Part shown: positions 7,588 to 14,095 of the stretch, in pieces
How positions within the stretch are numbered: position 1 is the first letter of the stretch
How the letters are laid out: each line of letters begins with the position of its first letter
Assembly: GCA_025352185.1 (NCBI GenBank)
Contig: JANXTV010000511.1
Span: 1 to 19,531 of the forward strand
DNA from: Oligoflexia bacterium
GTDB lineage: Bacteria > Bdellovibrionota > UBA1018
Length of the DNA stretch: 19,531 nt
Direction of reading: 5' to 3'
Made by a program: the position numbers and the translations under genes
The notes under the pieces: model-generated
What the model was told of the DNA's origin: nothing
Database searches by the model: none
Seen by the model: only the letters and a program-made list of their open reading frames with translations

Positions 7588-9048
7588 TCACCAAACGTTC
7601 GAATCAGAGACCCAGCGCTGCGTGATGATTTTTTCATCGGTAAAGAACTGAACGGAATTTGCGCCGTGGGCTTTAATATCCCCAAAGAACGAATCGCGGG
7701 AGCCACCGAAGCTAAAAAAGGACATCGGCGCCGGAACTCCAATATTAATCCCAATCATCGCGGGTGCGACTTCACTCGAGAATTTACGAGCCGCCGGTCC
7801 ACTCTGAGTAAAGAGCGTCGTGGTATTTGCGAGGTTCGATCGATTAATCCAGGCAATCGCCTCGTCTAACGTTTTTACTTTCGCCAGCAGCACTACCGGA
7901 CCGAATATTTCTTCCTGGGATACTCTCATTTTTTCGGTGACGTCCGCGATGACCGATGGTTTCAGGAAATAACCCGGCATCTGATCCACGCCGATTCGGC
8001 CATCGACGAGGAGCTTAGCGCCGTCGTCGTCGACCGCCGATTTAATCAGGCCCAGGATACGGTCTTTCGATTCCTGCGAAATCACCGGACCCATCTGCAC
8101 GCGCGGGTCCATCCCGTCCCCCACCGATACGTCGGCAGCGGACCGAACCATGCGCTCTTTCACCTGGGTATAAGTTTCGTCGCCCACGCAAAGGATGACC
8201 GAGCCGGCGAGGCAGCGCTCCCCCGCACAACCGATAATCGATTCGAGCGCCGTCGCGCAGGACTTATCCATCACGGCGTCGGGGAGCATCACCATGAAAT
8301 TTTTCGCGCCACCGAGGGCCTGCGACCGCTTTCCGTGTTTCGCCGAAGTTTCGTAGACGTATTTCGCCACCGGAGTCGATCCGACGAAACAGGTCCCCTT
8401 CACGTCGGGGTGGGTACAGAGCGCGGTAACGACTTCTTTTCCACCGTGCACGAGGTTCATTACCCCTTTAGGAAGACCGGTCTTTTCGATTAAGTCGAAA
8501 ATCAGTTGGTGCGTCAGCGGCACTCGCTCCGAAGGCTTCAGTACGAAAGTGTTTCCGGAAGCGATCGCAAACGGCCAGAACCAGAACGGGACCATGGCGG
8601 GAAAGTTAAACGGAGCGATGCCCGCGAAAACGCCCATCGGCTGGCGCATCGTCACGCAGTCAATCCCCCGTGCGATGTCTTCAAGAAATTCACCCTTCTG
8701 AAAGGTCGGCATACCCGTCGCCGTCTCGACCATCTGGATTCCGCGTTTTACACTCCCTCGCGCTTCGACCAGAGTCTTCCCGTGCTCACGCGTAACGAGC
8801 GAGGCGAGCTGTTCGACATTCGCATCGAGGAGCGGCTTAAGTTTAAAAAGAAATTGGATGCGTTCGGCAACCGGGACGTGGCGCCATTCGAGGAACGCGG
8901 CGTGCGCGGCCTTCACGGCTCGGTTCACATCTTCCGAAGTTCCCATCGGGCAGCGATCGATTTCCACGCCCGTCGCGGGATTCACAATCGAGACGCTGTC
9001 TTTACCGAACGAAGGAACCCACTTACCGTCGACATAATCCTTAATCAT
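7588..9048 (-). CDS. mmsA: CoA-acylating methylmalonate/malonate-semialdehyde dehydrogenase
   Basis: This enzyme oxidatively decarboxylates malonate or methylmalonate semialdehyde with NAD+ and CoA to acetyl-CoA or propionyl-CoA. It is the last step for carbon from beta-alanine and beta-aminoisobutyrate. The 486 residues carry the nucleophile C279 (GCAGERCLAG), oxyanion Asn148 (APFNFPAM) and cofactor-contacting K171 (FVLKPSE). In the GGAKN segment Asn250 replaces the general-base Glu of hydrolytic aldehyde dehydrogenases. That change is typical of the MMSDH/IolA branch and favours thioester release to CoA over hydrolysis. The frame is open to 9123. I chose the ATG at 9048 because CGGAGA lies 8 nt upstream and the family N-terminus begins there. 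It is the first gene of the pyrimidine operon. A weak promoter candidate is TTGTCC (9132-9137) with TACGCT (9108-9113), 18-bp spacing, but the match is poor. Confidence 0.94.
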   Translation of the reverse strand: MIKDYVDGKWVPSFGKDSVSIVNPATGVEIDRCPMGTSEDVNRAVKAAHAAFLEWRHVPVAERIQFLFKLKPLLDANVEQLASLVTREHGKTLVEARGSVKRGIQMVETATGMPTFQKGEFLEDIARGIDCVTMRQPMGVFAGIAPFNFPAMVPFWFWPFAIASGNTFVLKPSERVPLTHQLIFDLIEKTGLPKGVMNLVHGGKEVVTALCTHPDVKGTCFVGSTPVAKYVYETSAKHGKRSQALGGAKNFMVMLPDAVMDKSCATALESIIGCAGERCLAGSVILCVGDETYTQVKERMVRSAADVSVGDGMDPRVQMGPVISQESKDRILGLIKSAVDDDGAKLLVDGRIGVDQMPGYFLKPSVIADVTEKMRVSQEEIFGPVVLLAKVKTLDEAIAWINRSNLANTTTLFTQSGPAARKFSSEVAPAMIGINIGVPAPMSFFSFGGSRDSFFGDIKAHGANSVQFFTDEKIITQRWVSDSNVW

Positions 9049-9222
9049 AGAACATTTCTCCGAGGCGCTTCCGTGAGCGTCATCTAGTCTAGGCGCGTAA
9101 AAAAACGAGCGTAACCGAATCACCCCCGGAGGGACAATTAAACTTTTACTTCACGACACGCTGCGCAGCCGACGGGCATCAGTCCGGGTTAGCAAATCCC
9201 GGCGTATTCCGCGCCAAGCGAA

Positions 9223-9948
9223 TCAGTGTAAACTGAAGGTCGCGTTTACCGTGATTGAAACCTCAACCTTACCCGCCTCAATTTTCGGGGCGGGCGCGGC
9301 GCGAGACTCATCCATCGCCATCGCGGCTCCGAACATCGGCATCGGCGGAGGATTATATCCCGAACTACTTTCTTGAATCGAAGTCACTTCGCCAACCTTA
9401 GCGCCGAGAGATTTCGCTAAGGTGTCTGCTTTCGCACGGGACTGTTCGGCCGCATCTTTCAAGCAGGCCATCTTCTCATCGAGTAGTTTCTTCGAAGAGA
9501 CAAAAAGTTGCATCCCCGAGATCTGCTTAATGCCCTCCCGGGAAGCGAGGTCCATCACCTCGCCCAGCCGAGAAGTATCGGAAGTTTCTACGCGGAGACC
9601 AATTCGCGTGTGAAACCCGCGAGAAACCATGCGGTCTTTCACCCATTCCTTCGCTTCTTCCGATGTGAATTCCGAAGTCGATAACTCCGAGTCCGGGAGT
9701 TTTAACGCCGCCGTCTTCGATCGAACCGCTTCGTAAAGCTTCGTCGCCATCGCCTGCGCGCGCTTTCCGTCGGCATCCCGCGATTCAGCGGTCACCGTAA
9801 TCGCGCCGCGATCCGGGATCGCATTTCGAATGCAGGACCCCGAAACGGAAACGAAACGAGTGGGATCCGCCGCCCTTACGGAGGGGATAAAACCACTGGC
9901 AGAAACCAGAACGAGGAAACCATTGGTAAATCTGACTAACTTTTTCAT
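9223..9948 (-). CDS. SIMPL-domain (DUF541) periplasmic protein
   Basis: This is a secreted protein of 241 residues whose molecular function is not known for the family. An N-terminal signal peptide (basic MKKLVR, hydrophobic stretch 7-20, VRA cleavage site near 26) directs it to the periplasm. The body shows the SIMPL pattern: an early VSVSGSC strand, ADGKRAQAMATKLYEAV, a central NGF/TRIGLRVE-type region, a Lys/Glu/Ala-rich helix (DAAEQSRAKADTLAKSLG) and a final strand ending KVEVSITVNATFSL. The frame extends to 9975. I chose the ATG at 9948 because GAGGAG stands 8-9 nt upstream and the signal peptide starts there. It follows the MotB-like gene by 28 nt, so the two are probably co-transcribed. 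Other SIMPL proteins are associated with the envelope (for example E. coli YggE). A link with the Mot-like pair is inferred from position only. Confidence 0.85.
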   Translation of the reverse strand: MKKLVRFTNGFLVLVSASGFIPSVRAADPTRFVSVSGSCIRNAIPDRGAITVTAESRDADGKRAQAMATKLYEAVRSKTAALKLPDSELSTSEFTSEEAKEWVKDRMVSRGFHTRIGLRVETSDTSRLGEVMDLASREGIKQISGMQLFVSSKKLLDEKMACLKDAAEQSRAKADTLAKSLGAKVGEVTSIQESSSGYNPPPMPMFGAAMAMDESRAAPAPKIEAGKVEVSITVNATFSLH

Positions 9949-9976
9949 GAATCTATCTCCTCTAATTAAACCCATA

Positions 9977-10705
9977 TTATTCCGCCCTTAAAATAACGAC
10001 TTCAATCCTACGGTTTGCTTGGGACGGGCGCCCCGGTTTCATTTCCAGGGGACGAAATTTTCCAAACCCCGCCGATTCTATTTTCACCGGATCCAAATCA
10101 AACTTCCGCATCCAGTACTGGGCTAATGCGGAAGAACGGGCCGCCGATAATTCCCAAGTATTCGGGTAATCCGATGCTTTACGACTGATCGCTTCCGAAT
10201 CATCAAAATCGGCGTGCCCTTCGATTCGGAGGCGCCGCCCGGACTTCACGATGAGTTCACCCAGGCGATCCACGAATTTCCGAGTTTCCGCAGAGACCCG
10301 CGCCTGCCCGGCCTGGAAGAGATTCGGCGCCGCGATCCGCACCAGAAAGTCTCCGCTCGCCAGATCTAAAACTTCGACGTCCGGAGAGGCTTTCGATGCC
10401 TTACCGCTCGCATCGACCGAGAGAAAAGATTTTGCTTCGGCGAGGATCGCCCCTTCGAGGCCCGCGTTCAGCGTCGCCGCTTCACGCTCGTTTTTATTCT
10501 CATCGGTCGGGTTCGCCTCGCGCGCGGGCGCCGGTTTCGATTTTTCAGATTTCAACGTTTCAATCTGATCGCGTAGCTTCACCGTCTCTTTTTTAGATGC
10601 CGAATAAAGGACGAGAAAGAGCGCAAAAAGAAGCAGCATCACGATTGCAAATGCCAACGTCCAGGTATCACGAACCCCGGAGGTGCTGGACGATCCCGAG
10701 CTCAT
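9977..10705 (-). CDS. MotB-like inner-membrane protein with OmpA peptidoglycan-binding domain, lacking the ion-binding Asp
   Basis: This 242-residue protein has the MotB/PomB plan: a short cytoplasmic N-terminus, one membrane helix (about 14-36), a charged linker with coiled-coil character (38-90) and a C-terminal OmpA domain (about 115-240). OmpA-domain hallmarks are IEGHADFDD near 161-169, NTWELSAARSSALAQYW near 182-198, the GFGKFRP turn near 213-219 and NRRIEV at 231-236. Aligning DTWTLAFAIVMLLL with the MotB motif W-x5-D places I21 where stators carry their essential proton/sodium Asp. No other acidic residue lies inside the helix. It overlaps the MotA-like gene by an ATGA. It could be a stator relative that does not conduct ions, or a structural envelope protein. 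Family and topology are clear, the role is not. Confidence 0.85.
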   Translation of the reverse strand: MSSGSSSTSGVRDTWTLAFAIVMLLLFALFLVLYSASKKETVKLRDQIETLKSEKSKPAPAREANPTDENKNEREAATLNAGLEGAILAEAKSFLSVDASGKASKASPDVEVLDLASGDFLVRIAAPNLFQAGQARVSAETRKFVDRLGELIVKSGRRLRIEGHADFDDSEAISRKASDYPNTWELSAARSSALAQYWMRKFDLDPVKIESAGFGKFRPLEMKPGRPSQANRRIEVVILRAE

Positions 10706-11427
10706 CCGCTCGCAACCTGTTTCAGTCGTTCTTCAATCAGATGCGGATTCAACCCCTCTTGAATGCCGAGCACGGCCGATTTCACCATTTCGTCGGGTAG
10801 AATCGATTCGCTCGCCAGCCGTCTTCGGCGGGCCGCGAGGGGTGAGAAAACAAAATTCGCGAAAAAGAATCCGTACAAGACGGCGGCCATGGCGGAAGCG
10901 ATCCCGCGACCGAGCTGCGCCGGATCGTCGAGTTTCGCCAGTGCCGTCAGGAGTCCGAGTGTCGCGCCAAGCGCGCCGATCGAGGGTGCCGCTCCGGCGG
11001 CGATTTCCCAAATTCGCACCGAAGATTCTGCTTCCGCTTTCTTCCGGTAAATACTCGCGTCGAACAGGTCGCGAATCGAGCCTTGGTCAAAGCCCGAAAT
11101 TAAATACTGAATCCCTTCCTTCAGCGAATCTCGGCTGGCCGACGCGCGAAAGGAATCGAGCGCCAGAAATCCTTCCTTACGGGCCAACGATGCGAGTTCG
11201 ATCAGTTCCTTTTTCAGCGCCGCGGATAACTCCGCACTATCCGGAAGGACGGCAAAGGCTTGCGAGAAGTCGCGTTTCGGAGCACTCAGGAAAGTCGAAA
11301 GGAAGGTGCCGAGGAGCACGAAGACCAGAGGCGCGGGCTGAACGAGATCACCCACGACGCCACCATTCCAGAGGTGAACGAATACTAATATGATCGCCCC
11401 GAGGACGAGACCTAATCCCGTTTTCAT
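10702..11427 (-). CDS. MotA-like (MotA/TolQ/ExbB superfamily) inner-membrane protein
   Basis: This 241-residue protein has the four-helix MotA plan: TM1 about 3-20, TM2 about 31-48, a cytoplasmic loop, TM3 about 147-163 and TM4 about 174-195. The diagnostic segment APSIGALGATLGLLTAL, then KLDDPAQLG and YGFFFANFVFSPLA (185-198), matches MotA and PomA. The short DSFR/DLFD cytoplasmic region (91-123) is also MotA-like. In TM4, where typical MotA/PomA have Thr before the FxG or YG motif, this protein has V183 (AAVLYG), and A155 stands at the PomA T158 position. Pore polarity is therefore reduced, mirroring the lost Asp in the partner. No clear Shine-Dalgarno precedes the ATG. A TATCAT-like hexamer immediately upstream leaves room for only a very short leader. 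It lies 31 bp from the divergent RDD gene. Confidence 0.83.
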   Translation of the reverse strand: MKTGLGLVLGAIILVFVHLWNGGVVGDLVQPAPLVFVLLGTFLSTFLSAPKRDFSQAFAVLPDSAELSAALKKELIELASLARKEGFLALDSFRASASRDSLKEGIQYLISGFDQGSIRDLFDASIYRKKAEAESSVRIWEIAAGAAPSIGALGATLGLLTALAKLDDPAQLGRGIASAMAAVLYGFFFANFVFSPLAARRRRLASESILPDEMVKSAVLGIQEGLNPHLIEERLKQVASG

Positions 11428-11458
11428 ATGATAGAAGTGTAGTGTAACCTGGGACGAG

Positions 11459-12805
11459 ATGAAACTGCCTTCTGAAGGAACGTTACCCAGCCCCCGTCGG
11501 TCCCGGGCACTCGCCTCGGCGTTTGATTTTATTTTTTTAATGGGGGTCCTGGCATTCTACTCCGCCGCGCGGACCTTTTTAGCCGGCTCCAAGGGCGGGA
11601 CCGTTTGGAGCCCAGAACTCCACGTTTACTTTCCTCTCGCCCTTCTCCCCTTTTCGAGTTTTCTCTGCCATCGATTATTCGGAACCACGGTCGGTCAGTA
11701 TTTACTCGGGATCGAATGGAAAATGCCGAATGGGGGGCGCGCCCGAAATCTATACGAGTGGCTTTTCCTCCTCGAGCTTCGTCCCGCCGCTCGCGAACCT
11801 CAACCCGCCCAACGCATTCTCGTCTTTACGGCACTGCTGACATTCGCGCTGGGTGCGAGCGCTTACCTCGGGATGAATGATCTATCGATTCGTCCTTTCA
11901 CTCGGGCAGAACTTCCTCTCTTCGCGCCCGACGTGAAGGACCCCCGCTGGATCGCCCTCCCTTTTTTCTACGCGACCGGTGCCATTCCGTTCCAGGTGGG
12001 CGCGGAAACGGAAAACTTGGTCGAGTTTGGGCTTCCTTACGAACGGGGTCCACCGAATCGCTTCCTGGGAAAACTGACGATTTACTGGCGGGGCCTCGAC
12101 TCTCGACTCACTTATACGGGTCCCCTCACTCTACCGCATCCGGAGGATCAGGTAACGCTCGCTGGATGCTTCACCCATTGGCTCCGGTGCACCGGCATCC
12201 GTCGGAAACTCTGGAAGGCAACTTTTTCGCCCTTTTTTGAGGGTAAGCCCCTCGACCGCACGCAGTGGTTCGTCGTCCCGAATAGTTTTCTTCCCGATGA
12301 AGAGCGGGCGCAGGGGATCTACCTTCGGTCTCGACCCGACCGAGGACGTATTCGCGAGGCCTACTTCCTCGTCGGCCCTAAAATGGCGATCCAAGGTATT
12401 CTCCTCGATCGACCCGACCGCGAAGAAGGTGAAGCGGCCTCGACGACGCTAACCCAAATGATCGGCAGTACCCGACTCACGGGCGACCTATCCGCTCCGC
12501 GAGCGTTCATTAATCCAAAACTTGCCCGATTAAAAGTCGGCCCCGATACGAAACTCCCCGAACTGATCGCGGCCGAAGGCCATTTACTGGCAAAAGTTTC
12601 GATTGAACCCAAAGAGGCCGAATCCTTCTATCACCTCGGTGGCCTCGGGATTACGCTCTTCCGGCGCGCAAAAAAAGAAGGCCGTATCGAACTCGCGGCG
12701 AGTTCTAAGACGATCGTAAAATCCGCGGTGACGTACCTAAAAGATATCGATCCAGAGTCGAAACATTTACCGGAAATGGAACGCTTCGGACTGGAAGTTC
12801 AATAA
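11459..12805 (+). CDS. RDD-family membrane protein with large uncharacterised C-terminal region
   Basis: The first ~140 of 448 residues form an RDD-type domain: RALASAFDFIFL with R16 and D23 in TM1 (19-42), TM2 about 55-72, the family's TTVGQYLLGIEW segment (76-87) and TM3 about 119-138. RDD proteins are integral membrane proteins of mostly unknown function. The remaining ~300 residues are soluble-looking and I do not recognise them. Three helices would put this part on the opposite side of the membrane from the N-terminus, probably periplasmic (inference). They contain several Trp-rich and GxxPFQVGAE-like stretches and one likely disulphide candidate pair (C-x7-C at the AGCFTHWLRC segment). 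GGGACGAG just before the ATG could serve as ribosome-binding site. The stop and next start share one base (TAATG), so it is coupled to the pseudouridine synthase. Confidence 0.72.
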   Translation: MKLPSEGTLPSPRRSRALASAFDFIFLMGVLAFYSAARTFLAGSKGGTVWSPELHVYFPLALLPFSSFLCHRLFGTTVGQYLLGIEWKMPNGGRARNLYEWLFLLELRPAAREPQPAQRILVFTALLTFALGASAYLGMNDLSIRPFTRAELPLFAPDVKDPRWIALPFFYATGAIPFQVGAETENLVEFGLPYERGPPNRFLGKLTIYWRGLDSRLTYTGPLTLPHPEDQVTLAGCFTHWLRCTGIRRKLWKATFSPFFEGKPLDRTQWFVVPNSFLPDEERAQGIYLRSRPDRGRIREAYFLVGPKMAIQGILLDRPDREEGEAASTTLTQMIGSTRLTGDLSAPRAFINPKLARLKVGPDTKLPELIAAEGHLLAKVSIEPKEAESFYHLGGLGITLFRRAKKEGRIELAASSKTIVKSAVTYLKDIDPESKHLPEMERFGLEVQ

Positions 12806-13857
12806 TGAACACCCTCATTTCCCTATCTCTCCGGGGCGATGGGACGCGAAGGCTCGAGGAACACGTCGCCGAAGCGCTTCAGTCACTACGAACTCATTCC
12901 GAAATTCACGCTGCGTTTCGATCCCATCCCAACCTTTACTCGGTTACGCCCGAGGAAATCTTCGGAAAGATTTCGCGCGGACGATCGAACCGACTGATCG
13001 AGAGCGGATTCCTCTCGGACAATGAACTCGTCGGCGATGCCCTATTCGGCCGGGGTAAAACTCTCGAGATCGCACTCCCCCTGGCGATCCTCATGGCGGC
13101 GCTAGATCTTTATCCTCCCGTACCGAGTTCGGCACTCCCGCCCGCTGAAATCCTCACCGAAAACGAAGACTTCCTCGCCCTCTCAAAACCCTCAGACCTC
13201 GCTTCGGCTCCCCTTCACTCGGATGAACCCGATTCGGCGGTCCACCGGGCGCTGCTCTCGAGTCCGCGAATGCCCGTCCTGCGCGCGAATCCCCTCGAAC
13301 CCGGACTGGTCCATCGACTCGATACGGGAACGAGTGGCGTCCTCCTCTTCGTTAAATCCCCCGAAGCGTTCGCCCGAATTTCGGGAGTATGGAACTCAGG
13401 GAAGGTAAAAAAAGAATACCGGGCCATTACGGAATCCACCGGGAGTTTGAAACTCGGTCGCGTCGAACTCTGGCTCGGGCACGACGCAAAATCAAAACGC
13501 CGCATGCGGGCGGTAGTCGATCCTCGCGATCAGAAAGCCATCCGGGGAGAACCGACCCGAAGTGTGAGCGAAATTAAAAGTATTCGGGAACTCGACGGCG
13601 GCCGCAGGTTTGAAATCCAAGTGACGATTGAAACCGGAGTCCATCACCAGATCCGCGCGACGCTTGCGCACTTCGGGGCACCGATTCTCGGAGACTCCGT
13701 CTATAATAACCGGACCGCGAAGACTCTCTCCGGAGTCCCCGAGAACAGGCTGTGGTTGCACGCCTACCGATTAATCCTACCGGCAGATCTATCGGCTACG
13801 GCGGGGAAATCCCTTGAAATCGTTGCTCCCCTGCCACCAAGTTGGCTTACGGGATGA
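12805..13857 (+). CDS. RluA-family RNA pseudouridine synthase
   Basis: This enzyme isomerises a uridine in rRNA or tRNA to pseudouridine, in the cytoplasm. The catalytic domain is at about 114-345 of 350 residues. Its diagnostic motif is LVHRLDTGTSG, with D173 as the nucleophile, preceded by ENEDFLALSKPSDL (motif I-like). VKKEYRAITE, the ETGVHHQIRATLAHFGAPILGD motif with its RAxLAH core and LWLHAYRL follow in the usual order. The N-terminal ~110 residues do not look like a standard S4 domain: no clear S4 signature is present, only EIFGKISRGRSNRLIE with a basic patch. The RNA target therefore cannot be assigned to RluA, RluC or RluD types. It starts in the TAATG of the upstream RDD gene. Confidence 0.9.
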   Translation: MNTLISLSLRGDGTRRLEEHVAEALQSLRTHSEIHAAFRSHPNLYSVTPEEIFGKISRGRSNRLIESGFLSDNELVGDALFGRGKTLEIALPLAILMAALDLYPPVPSSALPPAEILTENEDFLALSKPSDLASAPLHSDEPDSAVHRALLSSPRMPVLRANPLEPGLVHRLDTGTSGVLLFVKSPEAFARISGVWNSGKVKKEYRAITESTGSLKLGRVELWLGHDAKSKRRMRAVVDPRDQKAIRGEPTRSVSEIKSIRELDGGRRFEIQVTIETGVHHQIRATLAHFGAPILGDSVYNNRTAKTLSGVPENRLWLHAYRLILPADLSATAGKSLEIVAPLPPSWLTG

Positions 13858-14095
13858 GCGACTAATCGTAATTCAATCTCTTCGGACGAGAGGAACAACG
13901 ATCTCTCGGGTGTCTGAAGATTCAGTCGGCCAGAAATTCCAGTGACTGATTCTAAGGGAAGGCCTTTTGTCTGGGCTGGGACCGATCTTTCGACCGGTCC
14001 TCACCCTTAAGTTTTGGAACCAGCTACGGTTGATCCTCTCGCTGCGGTCGGGCGTAGCCCGCCCATCCGCGGAGGAACAACCTGCTCGCGAAAGA
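13858..14095. other. Intergenic stretch between convergent pseudouridine synthase and nrdJ genes
   Basis: This 238-bp non-coding gap separates two genes that point at each other. It holds three inverted repeats. The first is AGATTCAGTC (13918-13927) with GACTGATTCT (13944-13953), one mismatch. The second is GGACCG/CGGTCC at 13979-14000. The third is GGGC-GTA-GCCC near 14050-14060, flanked by GCGG and CCGC at 14044-14047 and 14067-14070. They are likely transcription end signals for one or both genes. No gene or tRNA is seen. Confidence 0.6.
13979..14009 (+). terminator. Probable transcription terminator of the RDD-rluA-like operon
   Basis: GGACCG (13979-13984) pairs perfectly with CGGTCC (13995-14000) around a 10-nt loop. 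Flanking GGG (13971-13980 region) and CCC (14003-14006) could extend it with an internal loop. On the plus strand the stem is followed by a T-rich but broken tract (TTAAGTTTT). It is located 120 nt after the pseudouridine synthase stop. An earlier stem at 13918-13953 followed by GGCCTTTTG is an alternative end point. Confidence 0.4.

Noticed and set aside
9049..9222. Strong promoter or terminator between the SIMPL gene and mmsA
   Set aside because: Only a CCGGG/CCCGG stem without a T-run and a weak TTGTCC-18-TACGCT match are present, not enough for a separate feature.
13918..13953. Stand-alone terminator of nrdJ on the minus strand
   Set aside because: The stem is good but no T-run follows it on the minus strand, so direction cannot be decided. 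Described in the intergenic entry instead.
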